This document shows positions 47,393 to 58,838 of a stretch of DNA of 64,000 bases, in pieces (position 1 is the first letter of the stretch; the number at the start of each line of letters is the position of its first letter). The stretch is taken from the NCBI GenBank assembly GCA_037355855.1, contig CM074766.1:1674001-1738000 (forward strand), given 5' to 3'. The position numbers were made by a program, and so were the translations under genes. Origin of the DNA: Pseudo-nitzschia pungens. Its lineage: Eukaryota; Bacillariophyta; Bacillariophyceae; Bacillariales; Bacillariaceae. The notes below the pieces were generated by a model. It had not been told where the DNA came from. It searched no databases and worked only from the letters and a program-made list of their open reading frames with translations.

Positions 47393-48643
47393 CTTAAGAT
47401 GATTCGAGTGTTCTGTCTATCAAAAACTCGATTTTGACACCACGCATCATGCTACGACATGATCATTTAGTATATATCACTTCGTATTATTATTATCATT
47501 ATCATTTACATACATCCATTCAATTGTATCTTGCAATCTAACAAAACTCCAAGCAAACACTGACAGATCAATCTAGTAGTAACAGTCCTATCTGTTTGAT
47601 TACTAGTACTATGAGCACAGCAGGCAGCAAGAACATCACAGCAACCAATCAAGAAATTGCAGCCCCCTGAAAGTATTACAGCCAATATATGATGCAAGTG
47701 AAGCAGCCCTACAAGAAGAAACAATAAATAATAACTTCACCCTCCAAGATAATTCTAGTGAACGTTTTCCAGCAAAGACAAAGAGGAACATAATTTTCCT
47801 TGTGATTATCATCTACCGGAACTGCAGCTGCCAGTAAGGTTAAGGTTTACTCGTTACTTTGTATCAACTGCAGAACATCTAATCGAACTTCGTATGCAAG
47901 GTACATACTAGGAGTATCTGTGACCTTACTTACGTAGAGGTATTCTTACTTGATAGAATGGTAAGGTTACGGAGCGTAAGGTTAGAAGTCGTGTTCAATA
48001 TTGCGACTAGTCATGATAAATACACTCCGCCAGTAGAATTCAGAATAAGATACTGTAGCAGAGCACAGTTCTCATTCAGCGTGATATTAGCAATTAGCAC
48101 TAAGTAAATTAATCCTTACTAAGTAAGATTACTTCCAATTGCCGTAAGTAAGATTACTAAGTCCTTGTACGTACCCCTACATACCCGTACATACCCCCAC
48201 ATACCTTTGTGAAGTACTTCGTAAGGTTTACTACGTACGAATTAATTTTGACAGGTTCAGACTAACCTTACCGTAATTACGAATTAAGACCTTACTTCTA
48301 ATTAATGAAATAAAATGAAGGCTTTTATTTGTTTGGTGCAAGTGGATCACCTTAACCCTCAACAATCACTTCGATTCGTCGAAGATCGTTGCGTTTTGAT
48401 GGATGATTCATTCATTCCAGTACCGGGTATCATACTATCATCGTTCCTCGCACTTCGTATTACCACTAAGGTTACTTCGTTCCGCTATTGCTCTGCTTCA
48501 CACTGTTCATTCCATTCGTGACATCAGAGTGTTACATTGAAGTGAATGAGTGCTCATTTACAAATGCGTTTTGATGTCAAAATACAATCCGAAGGGACGG
48601 TAACAGACACAATTATTTTTCGAAGCAGTCACGAAAGACCACG
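47393..48643. other. Intergenic with dense GTAAGGTTA motifs
   Basis: 1.25 kb. From 47820 to 48300 it is almost saturated with GTAAGGTTAC, ACTAAGTAAG and CCGTACATAC-type motifs. No gene seen. Confidence 0.5.
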
Positions 48644-49708
48644 ATGCCCCAAGCGATGAACGACAACGAGGAAACGATCCTGCGCAAGACATTGGCTTCG
48701 CTCGACGTCCAGCGGAAGGCTATGGAAACCGAAGCGGACGCCATCATATCCGAATTGATGACTCCTCCAGAGGAAGGAATCGAACCAATGGGTCTGGATA
48801 CACCATTGGTTGACACTGACGGATACCCTCGAGCTGATATTGACGTGTACCGAGCAAGAACCCAACGAAATCGCTTTCGAGTCTTGAAAACGGATCACAA
48901 AGAGATCGAGAAAAAGATCGAGACCCTCCTCATACAACTCGCAAATTTGAAGGTAAGACTGAAATCTATGTGGAATAAAGATTATGAACGAATCAGATTA
49001 CGTGTACCAAACAGTGTGTCGGAATGGTTCATCTCACGATAGCGACCTGTATCTCCTGCATTTCTTCCGGACTAGAAATCTTCGACGGCAAAACAAGTAG
49101 ACCTCGACGAACAGGCTCGTCGCATGGCACCCAAACCGAAACCAAAGTATGATGCAATAAGCGGAAAATGGGTCGTTATGAACTGGGATGGATCTGTCGC
49201 TGGCATTGAGGATGGCGACGCACTCAACTTTCAAAATCTCTCGGTAAACAGAGAAGCTCACTATAGAACAAGTCAGAGTTCGATATCATCCTCTTCGGAG
49301 AACACCACCGAGAATGAAACCGTCGATGAATCATCAGCAGACACAGCTAGGAAAGAGAAACGACGGCCCTTTGCCACGGTGGATGCGGTTGCCAGCGAAT
49401 CCCCCGCCGAGGAAGCAGGGATGAAAGTAGGAGATTTGGTTACGAGATTTGGGCCCCTGCACGCTGATAACAATGACAGACTTCGGGCTTTGGCAAAACT
49501 GGTGCCGGATGTTGCTGGAGAAGGGGGGAAGATCGAGATTCTTGTGTTGCGTCGTAGGGATGGCAGTGCTGAGCAAACGAAGGACGATGAATACAGCAAC
49601 AAGGATTACACTGATGAGAACAAATGGGAGATGCTCACGTTATTGCTTCGTCCAAGGCCATTTTCGGGTCGAGGATTGCTTGGATGTCACATTATTCCTC
49701 ACCCATAA
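48644..49708 (+). CDS. PSMD9: 26S proteasome assembly chaperone PSMD9 (Nas2/p27)
   Basis: Two exons, 48644-48952 and 49076-49708, 313 residues. The 123-nt intron (GTAAGA...ACTAG) is phase 0 and joins LIQLANLK to KSSTAKQVDLDEQARR. The N-terminal Nas2 helical hairpin is visible (LRKTLASLDVQRKAMETEAD, GLDTPLVDTDGYPRADIDVY, RNRFRVLKTDHKEIEKKIE). After an acidic Ser/Glu-rich linker comes a PDZ domain (PFATVDAVASESPAEEAGMK, then VGDLVTRFGPLHADN). PSMD9 helps assemble the ATPase ring of the 19S particle. The protein ends with a Pro-rich RPRPFSGRGLLGCHI tail typical of the family. Confidence 0.92.
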
Positions 49709-50163
49709 TGAATGGATAGGATAGAAACAACCACGCATTCATTGAACCGTCGGGAAGAGTGTGACGTCAAACATTTATGTTCATATTGAGATGTGAACGC
49801 TGGTAAGGTAATATATATCACCAAAGCTATAAAACGCATTACAGAATGGTTGAGATTGTCTGCATTGCTTCCTTTGCTATACAGCGAAGTAGTACGTAAA
49901 GTTTCACTAGTCTTCCTCTGGTAAAACTACTAGTAGATAACAAAGTTAATTCTGCGTTCTGTCATGTACACCCCAGTCACCAAAACAAGATGAACACTCA
50001 GCACTGTTATTATTTTGGAGGCCTCTCTCTTGTTGCCATCCGTGGTAACAACAAAAAGAGGTTCAAAATTAGAGTGGGAATGCATTCGATTGGTTTCAAC
50101 GATCTCTGGCTCACTCGTGATATGCAAGTGTGAAAAAAAAAATAATAGACACGCATGAGGTCG
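49709..50163. other. Intergenic, convergent
   Basis: About 450 bp between converging genes, AT-rich, nothing recognised. Confidence 0.45.
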
Positions 50164-51144
50164 TCACCGTTTTCGAAACCGCCTCTGACCTTTTTGTTGC
50201 CACTGCTGGTGATGCCCCATCATCGTATTGGGAGCTTGTTGCTGTTGTTCCATTCGGTTCACCGCCCGTATCATTTCGTCCACCGCCACGTGAATGCGTT
50301 CCGGGATACTGGTTCCACGGTTGCCCTGCCAGGCCGTCAGCAAGTTGTCTTGAAGCAAAAACCGCTGTCGGAACAATCCCTTGCGAACCGTCAGCCAATG
50401 TTTTTTCTCCTGTTCGTCATAACTCGTCCAGATTCGAATATTGTTCATGTCAGTTGCCACGGCCTCTGCGAAAGGTATTTTCATCTGAGAATCATGCAAG
50501 CTAGTGTTCTGGTTGTCGTGTCTACTAGACGAGGCGGGTGGCTCCGTGTTAGTGTTCCCGCCCACCAATGCTTTGTGATCTGTTGCCGCAGCGGTTGCCG
50601 AAGTGGATGAAGAAATTATCGGCTCGGCACGATCTTTGAGGTTTGGTGTGCGTTCCTTAATGTCGTCGTCCGCGGGTGGTATGGGGGGCAATGTCGAGTA
50701 AGTAGACGAATGGTATGTCGTCGTCGGCGACGAAGGCGTCAACGGCACATACTTGGCTTCGAAGCTTCCATCGCGATGGAGCGTGAGGGATCTATCCAAA
50801 CCTTTTGAAACGACCCACGAATGGTGATAGTCTTGTAGATATTCCAAAACTACTTGCGACAGAGGGTGGACATAAACCCTGCGAAGTTCGGAAGAGCCTT
50901 GCGATGATCTTCCATTGTCGTCGTCGTTGCTGTTGTTGCTGCTGCCGTATCTGCGATTGGCAGCAACGAAGTTTGCGTTGCTTGTGGAATTGACGGTATT
51001 TGCGACGACGTCATTCTTCTGCAAGCTTCCCCGTCCCCCTCCTTTGGTGATTCCGCCCGTTGCTGAAGCAATAGAGCGGCATACTTCCATGTGAGGTTGG
51101 ATTCGGCGAAACAAAGCCGACCGCGAAACGACAGACTGCATCAT
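50164..51144 (-). CDS. Conserved-looking hypothetical protein, possibly mitochondrial
   Basis: A single exon of 326 residues from ATG 51144 (MMQSVVSRSALFRRIQPHME). The basic, acid-free N-terminus fits a mitochondrial presequence. A folded segment follows the Asn/Ser-rich linker (RRVYVHPLSQVVLEYLQDYH, then HSWVVSKGLDRSLTLHRDGS). A second folded segment lies near the end (NNIRIWTSYDEQEKKHWLTV, then ERIHVAVDEMIRAVNRMEQQ), with Ser/Pro-rich disorder between. The C-terminus is Gln/Arg-rich. No family was recognised. Confidence 0.65.
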   Translation of the reverse strand: MMQSVVSRSALFRRIQPHMEVCRSIASATGGITKGGGRGSLQKNDVVANTVNSTSNANFVAANRRYGSSNNSNDDDNGRSSQGSSELRRVYVHPLSQVVLEYLQDYHHSWVVSKGLDRSLTLHRDGSFEAKYVPLTPSSPTTTYHSSTYSTLPPIPPADDDIKERTPNLKDRAEPIISSSTSATAAATDHKALVGGNTNTEPPASSSRHDNQNTSLHDSQMKIPFAEAVATDMNNIRIWTSYDEQEKKHWLTVRKGLFRQRFLLQDNLLTAWQGNRGTSIPERIHVAVDEMIRAVNRMEQQQQAPNTMMGHHQQWQQKGQRRFRKR

Positions 51145-52156
51145 GATCAGATCTTTTCGGCTGGTGCGTCAGATGAAGGCTTTTCAATTCTGCGTCGAAC
51201 AAAAAGTTTCGAGACGTCGGAGTTGACCGGACCTTTTCGATATTGGTAATGAGCAAATGAATCTTGACGATCTGACACCAGGATATCGACCTATTTCTTC
51301 TGAAAAAACTTTAGAGAGCCGGAAGCGGTTGCACTTGGTACGGAATGGGAAAACTTCTGTCAAACAATTCAACGATGTTCAACGAAAATGCAAACGGACA
51401 ACATCAATCATCAATCACATCAGATACCGTAGCGGTTTTTGGAACTCAATTTTTTCCTTCACAGAAAAGAAAACGCTTCTTCTCGTAATTTTGGTTCGCT
51501 GCATACCTTGTACATCATCGTCCGGGCCCAAGTACATTTACGGTAAGTTACTCCTTACTTGCATTACGTGCACTTACTTGCACATATTCTCAAAAAAATC
51601 GTGAAAAAGAAGCCTTTTCCCCGCGTTTTCTCTCTGTTTTCCCAGAACTTTCGGGTTCTGGAATAAGGAAATCAAGTTGGCAGTCGTCAGGGGTGACGCC
51701 TCAGTGAAGCCATTCGTGGCGGGACTCCATCACTTTCAACATCTTGAAATTCACAGAAAAAGTAAATTACCCTAATTTGTAGTAGTAAGATTGATTTGTG
51801 ATTAAGATTAAGGCTTACCGTAACCTTACGGCTACACGTAACCTTACCAGAAAAGAAAAAAATTCGGTGATGGTCTTGTTGAAAGTTCCAGTTTGCACTC
51901 TCCAAGACTGATTTCTTTACGGTACAAGTAAGAGTATGTGCAGCTCTACTCGTACTCGTACCGTACATGAGAAGCGGTATGGACTTACAATACCCCTAAC
52001 CAGAGTAACTGTACAGAAACACTCCGATACAACGTACGGAAGAGTAAGGCCTACTTTTTCTTTTCCACGGAGTCGAAATTACAAGTAATTACCGGTATAA
52101 AGTAATACGGGACTAGTGAGTACGTAGTAACTACGAAGTAAGATCTTATGGTAACC

Positions 52157-52451
52157 GTCGAGTAGCACCTTTTTCCCTTGCAATCATGCGCGCGAGATTT
52201 CAAGTGGTTCTCGCAAAATTTGAGCAGCTCGACACTAAGAAACACTAGTTAAATTTTTAGGTTACAAATCGCACCTCCCCTGATTTCAAATCGAACCAGC
52301 TAAAAAAATAATCTGATTAAGCTCTCTATAAGAATGTCCACTTTCAGATTACAGCTCAACCGAAGCACCTCTGTAGACACAGTACTAGAAGAATGTTCTT
52401 TGTTTTCATGAAATCAGCCATGATTGCAAGGGAAAAAGGGTCCTACTCGAC
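52157..52451. mobile_element. Small TIR element (about 295 bp)
   Basis: The left end GTCGAGTAGCACCTTTTTCC (continuing CTTGCAATCATG) is matched by an inverted copy at 52419-52451 with one or two mismatches. No ORF inside. A non-autonomous MITE-like element is inferred. Confidence 0.6.
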
Positions 52452-52462
52452 CGATTACATCA

Positions 52463-52699
52463 ATAACTATCGAGCTTGCTCGCGCGCGGTGTGAAATCTC
52501 CTGTAACCTGGGCCCTAGTTCCTGTGTAATCACCCTCTGCCATAGAAAAACTATTGTGTGCGCAGTCGGGCTCGTTGCACTCGCTCTCTTGCGCACACAA
52601 TAGTTTTTCTATGGCAGAGGGTGATTAGTGATTACACAGGAACTAGCGCCCAGGTTACAGGAGATTTCACACCGCGCGCGAGCAACTCGACAGTTATTT
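52463..52699. mobile_element. Near-palindromic foldback element (about 237 bp)
   Basis: The left arm 52463-52564 pairs almost perfectly with the right arm 52590-52699 (for example CTCGCGCGCGGTGTGAAATC and GATTTCACACCGCGCGCGAG), with a ~25-nt loop. Transcribed, it would form a ~100-bp hairpin. It directly abuts the 295-bp TIR element. Confidence 0.85.
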
Positions 52700-52810
52700 A
52701 ACATAACCTTACTGTAACCTTACTTCGTAAAAATATTCGGAGCGTAAGTCTTAATTACCATACTCTTGTACAGGATTCATAGGACCCGTGAGTTGTTCGA
52801 ATTTCCAGTA

Positions 52811-52901
52811 CTACAAAATTCTTATCAGCTGTCCCCCGGTTCTACGTCCCCGACTACTAATTTCTACTGAAACCCGGGGACAGCTGATAGGTATTCTGTA
52901 G
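52811..52901. mobile_element. 91-bp inverted-repeat MITE-like element
   Basis: The arms CTTATCAGCTGTCCCCCGG (left) and CCGGGGACAGCTGATAG (right) are extended by CTACAAAATT / GTATTCTGTAG. A related copy lies at 57821-57900. Confidence 0.8.
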
Positions 52902-53317
52902 TAAAGGTATTGAGTAAGTTACGGTGAGGTTATGTACCGGTAAAGAATGATGTACCAAGTTGAAAGTGTCAACATTCAACATGGATCGCTCGCCGTCAGA
53001 CAAATTCTGGAAATACCAAGTACCAGTTAAAAGGCTACCTGGTACCTGGTACCGGTAAGGCTTACCGTAATTCGGTGGAAGTCATCGAAAGAAACTAAAA
53101 GCAATGAGTGCAGTGACAATACAAAAAAGCAAAGTACTCAAAGGATATCCCAGTGTCAGTTTAATCAAACCTTAGTACCGGTAGCCTTGTTCCTTTGTTG
53201 CATCCATCCTACATCGGTTTGCTCCACAGAAGCGTGCGGAAGAGTTATTTCGACGTTCATCCACCCGTCCAACTACGGTCATCCATCCAACCGGAAGCAT
53301 CCCAACCACTCGGAACC

Positions 53318-54205
53318 ATGGGAGGAGACGGAGGCGTGATTGCCAGCAATCGCAAGTTTATGCGTGGAGCTGGCACGGCTGATTGTGTGGGAGATATCCA
53401 CAAGCATGCAGCGCAAAAATTCAACGCCAAGGAAGCTATGTCTACCTGTGCCTTGACCAAGACTCCGCTGCATTCCACCTCTGGTACCACGGCAACGATC
53501 GTGGCGGATCCCTTCGGATATTTGTACCATAAAGAAGCCGCCATTCAGGCCTTGTTGAAACGCAAGCAGCAAGTTGCAAACAACAATGAGAGTACGATTG
53601 GACCGCAGGTGCGACGATTGGCGGACCTCTATGATGTACGCTTCCATCGAGACGAGCCTTCCGACAGAAAGAGTATTACTCCGACCTGCCCCATTTCGGG
53701 AAAGGCATTGAACGGAAGCATTCCAGCCGTAGTCTTGGTGCCCGGAAAGAAAGGCATGCCCAACGTGGTGACCGAATCGACCCTCTCTCAGCTGACCACG
53801 GAGGAGCTAGAGGCTGAATTTGGTGTCATACTCAAGAAAGTGCGTCTGGCGCCGAATCCAGTCTTGCTGGAACAAATCAAGGAAGAGGTTCGGCGTGAAC
53901 AGGAACAGGAGGATGAAGAGCGCCGTAGGGTCAAAATGGAAAAGAAAAAGGACAAAAATAGCAGCAAACGGAAGCGGAAAGAAAAAAAATACAGTAGTAG
54001 CGAAAAGAAGAACAAGATCGATGGGGACAGCAGTCGCCAGCACGCTCCTCTTCCCAAATCAAGCAATTCGTTTGGGCAGAAAGTACAATCTAGGGTGGAT
54101 TCCGCCATTCAACAAAGTTCGGTTTTATCCAGTCTTTTTACGAATAAAAGGGCGTCGTCTAAGATTTCCGAAAAGGAAAAGAAGGACAATCTATTTGCGA
54201 GATGA
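53318..54205 (+). CDS. RTF2: Replication termination factor 2 (RTF2) homologue
   Basis: A single exon of 295 residues. ATG 53318 gives MGGDGGVIASNRKFMRG, the standard RTF2 start; the longer frame upstream starts with TTG. The first RING-like half is CALTKTPLHS...VADPFGYLYHKEAAIQALL. The second is TCPISGKALNG...VVLVPGKKGMPNVVTESTL. The C-terminal third is Lys/Arg/Ser-rich and probably nuclear (SSKRKRKEKKYSSSEKKNK). RTF2 acts at stalled replication forks and in splicing in other eukaryotes. The length fits the family. Confidence 0.88.
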   Translation: MGGDGGVIASNRKFMRGAGTADCVGDIHKHAAQKFNAKEAMSTCALTKTPLHSTSGTTATIVADPFGYLYHKEAAIQALLKRKQQVANNNESTIGPQVRRLADLYDVRFHRDEPSDRKSITPTCPISGKALNGSIPAVVLVPGKKGMPNVVTESTLSQLTTEELEAEFGVILKKVRLAPNPVLLEQIKEEVRREQEQEDEERRRVKMEKKKDKNSSKRKRKEKKYSSSEKKNKIDGDSSRQHAPLPKSSNSFGQKVQSRVDSAIQQSSVLSSLFTNKRASSKISEKEKKDNLFAR

Positions 54206-55854
54206 GGCAAGACGAAATGACGTCGTCCAAAAATTAAAAAAAAAAAAAAAAAAAGGAACGAACGAACGATATTTGCAAGATGAGATAAGACGAAACAAAA
54301 GACAGGGGACCACGATTACACGAGAAACTCGGTGACCAATCATATTATTTTATTATGGTTCCTGATTCTTCGGGTAGGGAAACGATGTTGGATTGACGAG
54401 GGCAGAATTGCAATGGATCACGTCATAACGACAGCTTGGAAAAATTCGATGTCGTTCCCGGCATAGTTCATGTCGATTTTGGGTGACGAAAGAAAAGAAT
54501 CAAGAACGACAACATGCAGCCTTGTATTTTCAACAATAGGATCAACCTGTTGAGCAACGCATTTAAAAGTAGAAAGCAAGCCAAAACACCTGAAGTGGTC
54601 GCCGTTCACGTGTGGGGAATTGAACTCTGTCTTAAAAGTTTACCTAAAAGATCAACAATTTCGAAATGACAGTACTCCGTATTTGTTACAAGCGACAAAA
54701 TGTGAAACGGGGATTTTGGAGCATTTTCTCGATGAGGGTTTTTATTGAGGGGTTGCAAAATGACAAAAACTGCCGGTAGGGAGACGCACAGTGCAAGTCA
54801 AATGAAGTCTCCACCCTCAGTGTTAAGGATTGATTCGACGACCAAATTTTGCCCTTCTTTGATTTGGTATAGAATTTGTGGCTGAACGGTATTGGTGACG
54901 ATAAATCGCGGTTTGAGATGTGGAATCAACAAGAGTCCGATAAGAGTGCCCCAAACGATATCTCAAAAATTGGAATCTCAAATATTCATTCCGTGACCGC
55001 CGTTGAACGCATTCGTTAGGATTGTGTGGGAGAACAACGAAAAGAAATCTTACTGTCGAGGAATGACGACACGAATCCAAATCGTTTCAACTGTTGCTGC
55101 CAGTAGACATCTAATTCCAAACTAAAGAAATCTTGTCCACATCTATTTTGCGCCGTGTCGGGTGTGTTCTTGGCAAATCATTTGAGGTGGTTAGACATTT
55201 GCAACGGAAGCTGGAGTGAGTCGTGGTGAAACGAACCCATCGAAAGCATGCGCTTGACTTGAAAACGTCGAAATTCGATTTTTCCGGTTGCGGGTACGAG
55301 TATGGTATGCACTAAGCAGAGTTTTTGTTGTGAAAGTGTTTGCATCCCTTAAATGACGAAACGATTAAGTCGTGAGAACAAAATTATCCTTGAGTTGAGG
55401 GCACGAGTCAAACTCTGTTGATCGAGGACGTCGAATCGTCGTGAAGCGAACGGTTGTTGAGCAACTTCGTACACATGCAGCAAGTCGAAATGATGCTCTC
55501 AATTAGGTTGACAAGCCAGTATTTCGGTGTTCTAATGGCATGGTGGAATTGATTTATTATTTGTGGTTTAAGTTTTAGTCGTTTATTGATTGGAAAACTC
55601 TTCTTCCGGAGTAGGATGTAATTGAGCGCAATTACATGCACAGCACCTCGTTCTATTGTCGTCAAGTGGCTGTTTGTGGTTGGGGGATTCGTTAAGAGAA
55701 TCAAAAGTAGAGATCGGTTTTCGCTGTTTTCTTGTATGTTTATTTGTTTGTTTTGTTTGGGAATATCGGAAATTAGAAGGGGAAAAAAGGATTGTAGTAG
55801 AAAGGGATCGCGTAGTCGGCGACCACTGATATAGTAAGGAGAATCGTAGAGGTA
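54206..55854. other. Intergenic, includes 3' UTR of the minus-strand acidic gene
   Basis: A poly-A tract at 54235-54255 follows RTF2. The minus-strand open frame 55583-55854 downstream of the acidic protein is read as untranslated sequence. Nothing else recognised. Confidence 0.4.
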
Positions 55855-56470
55855 TCAGATAGGTCGTTGAATCGAGGTGACATACTTCTGGACCTGACCA
55901 GAGGAAGTAGGCAATGGAGGACAAGATTTCCTTCACACTTCCCGTTCGCTCGTAGGATTCGGTCGTGGCCGTCTTCATGGTGAGACAGTTCCGAGTTTCT
56001 TGCGATCGCTTCATAGAAGCCTGGAGTTTTTCAAGAGTAGCCTTGTACCGTTCTTCAAGAGGTAGACCAATAGAAGAGTCGTCACTGTGGTCGTAGTCGG
56101 TTGTTTCTACATTGAGCAACGGATCCAAGAATCCCCCTTCGACGTGGTCGATGTGTTTGTAGTCGTCTTCGTTTTCAAAGTAAAGGGCGTTGTTGAAGAG
56201 CTCTTCCAGTGGTTGAGTTTGAAATGCATCGCCCGAGCCGTCGTGCATCTCGAGATCATCATCTAAATAATAATCTTCGTGAAGTTGATGGTTCATCATC
56301 TTGTCCGTTTGCCACTCGGTTTCAATCGAGGACGTCGTCACGCCGAACGGATCAGAAGACGTTCCAAACAGCATTTGATCGTTCTCTGAGGGTGCCCATT
56401 CCGTCGGGAACTCCAAGTCCGAAACCGGAGGAAAGTTGAGGCTGTTGTTGAATGAGGACTGGTAGTTCAT
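55855..56470 (-). CDS. Acidic diatom-type protein of unknown function, frame shift near its C-terminus
   Basis: Starts at ATG 56470 (MNYQSSFNNSLNFPPVSD). About 190 residues are acidic and aromatic (DDDLEMHDGSGDAFQTQPLE) before the motif ERYKATLEKLQASMKRSQET then LTMKTATTESYERTGSVKEI. I recall this motif from short diatom proteins that continue SIE.SS.QLQ.Y and stop. Here the open frame turns into unrelated sequence, while a +1 step at about 55906 restores YSSGQVQKYVTSIQRPI and a stop at 55857-55855. The frame as given (to 55583) would add ~90 residues of UTR-like composition. I take the shifted end as the ancestral one. Function unknown. Confidence 0.55.
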
Positions 56471-58838
56471 GTTGACGATGATATTAGACGTGGACGTTGG
56501 TGGACAGAATTAATGGAATGAGCGAAGAGTGGCAAGTATCCGATGAGAATATAAAAGCGGAGGAAAAGATTTTTTTGCGGGCTAACATTAAGGCTTACCT
56601 TACGGTACTCGTAGGCCGTGTGCATTGCTGATAATTTTTTTTCAGCGGTTCTAACTTGCACATCTGTCGTGCACGGCGGGTTTAAAGCATTCTTGCCAGA
56701 GCCGGCAGGCACCACCTGCTCAAACCGGTGCCGCCATGCGGTGCGCTACTGAGAAAAATACGTAAGAATTGACTACGACTCGACGTTACACATTCCACGA
56801 TACTGGGAACCTTGGTCATGGATTTTTTATTCACGCTCAACGGACATAAAAGAGAGTTCGCTCTGATCGTACCACCGTCGTACTTCAGGCACGTGCATCA
56901 AAGTTCCATCTGCGTATCGGAGGGGCATAATTAATATGTCGCCTTCCCATTTCGCGAACTTCAAAGGTTTCAATAAGCAGCAAAAGCCGAATGATTCCGA
57001 ATACAACGGAGACCTCTTACCAGAACCACACATCCACGCCTAAAGATGATAAAATAATGGGAAAACTGTTCCGTGGCAATTTCAGAACAAGGAAGAAGCG
57101 GAGTCTTGCTTCGATATCATCCATATTTTCTTTTTCTTTTGATTATATCCACGAACAAGTGAATACAACATATATGCTTCAACAGTCATTAGGAGAAGTA
57201 TCAATACTCATGGCTCGATGAGTGGCCAAAAATTCAGTCCGCGGAGAAGATCCTCCAAATCATTACTGATCTAGTATTAGCCGAACACTTTCTAAAATCG
57301 ACTTACAACGTATCATCCTACTACTATTAGACAAGTTTTCTTCGCCATCTACATTTTGCAAACTACGTACGGTGGTTTCTACATTGACTTGAACTTGGGG
57401 AGAGCTGAGAGTACTCGTAATTGTGTACCGGTAGGACTTGTTGCACACAATTTTTTCCACCAACAGGTGAACGATACACTACTACGTGAGTAAGCAAACT
57501 GTCGGCCCAGGTGCCAACCTTACACAAACCTAAATTCTGATAAACATGATACACCTCATGGTGTGTTTGAGAAATTGACAAGTAGTAGTGGCAGGTAAAG
57601 TTGAGGTCCTCTAGCGTACAGATACTTGAGATGGATATTGCTCGACAGAGCCCACCATGAATCCCGTAATATACTATCAAAGAAAGAATTGCCATAAAAA
57701 AACGGCCAATTTGAAAAAAGAATTGGCAGGCAAAACTCGTGGACAGCACAGCACTACGCAACACCTCCTTCATGTACTACTAGCTATAGATGGATAGTGG
57801 CTCTACGAAGTAAGTTACATCATAATTCCTATCAGCTGTCTCACGGTTCTACGTCCCCAATATCAATTTCTACTGAAACTGGTAGTAATTCCGTAATAAT
57901 GTACTAAGGTTAAGCCTTACTAGTACTTTGTATTCAGCAAGTCGTTTTGACAATATCATCAGCTATTACCCGAATTTTCACGTCGGACTAAGTAATTACA
58001 GATGAGGTGGGTGCAAATTAATGTTCGATAGCATAAGGGAACTTGCGACTTAAGGTTACTTAATTATTTACTTATTTACTGGTATCCTAATTTGATAAAA
58101 AATATTATGGAGCGAAAGAAACAACGGATTAATTTTTAACCAATGAGAATGAATCAGACACTTGTGCATTCGTTTGCCCGACATGACGTTCTTTCCTCTG
58201 AGAAGTAACCTTACAGTAAAACGAACGAAGAATCACTGATGATCGTAGCGTTGTCATAAAAACTACGGAGTGTATTTTAATACGTAAACCTTACTTCGTA
58301 CGTAGTATTTCGTAACATTAGCGTCGATCAATGATTGGACAATTTGTCGTCGCAACACGATGACAAACTATGCGTCATCCAGAGTCATTGATGATTGGAC
58401 AATTTCCGAAGTGACATTAAGATTTACCATACCGTATTGCTCTTAACACGAACTTCACATGCTGTAGTCAATGTTGAACACCTACAACTATCGTATGATG
58501 TACGTGAGGCAAACAGCAAACTTGGCGACGCCGTTCTGATTGCAGCACGGCATAAGTTCCAGTACTAACGAACGGAAATGCCCAATCCCGCTCCAGAAGT
58601 TCTGGGATTTCGAAATTCGATAGCGATCGATCCCTGAGAGTAAACCTTACGATGTGATCCGTTAGAATGTCTCGGAATTTTCCTTGTCAAACAAGCAACG
58701 GTTGAACAAACGGATGAATGACCCATTCGAGATTGGATAAGCAGTGACTTGTACCGTACGACATCATCGGTCGGTACCTAACGGAAAATTAATGAATCAA
58801 TTCATTCCCACGGAAGCTATCCACCGATAGAGGAATCG
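56471..58838. other. Intergenic, motif-rich
   Basis: 2.4 kb without a coding ORF. Contains a copy of the 91-bp hairpin element (57821-57900), a ~25-bp direct repeat (atgattggacaattt at 58330 and 58391), and GTAAGGTTAC / TACGTAGTA motifs. Confidence 0.5.
57821..57900. repeat. Diverged copy of the 52811-52901 hairpin element
   Basis: Shares CCTATCAGCTGTC..CGGTTCTACGTCCCC and AATTTCTACTGAAAC in the same order. The right arm is decayed. Confidence 0.7.

Larger units (their letters stand above)
51145..53317. other. Intergenic with a cluster of hairpin (MITE-like) elements
   Basis: 2.2 kb dense in GTAAGGTTA and TACGAAGTA motifs that hosts three inverted-repeat elements (listed separately). No coding ORF recognised. 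Confidence 0.5.

Noticed and set aside
53788..54108. Phe/Leu-rich minus-strand ORF
   Set aside because: Antisense of the Lys/Arg-rich tail of RTF2.
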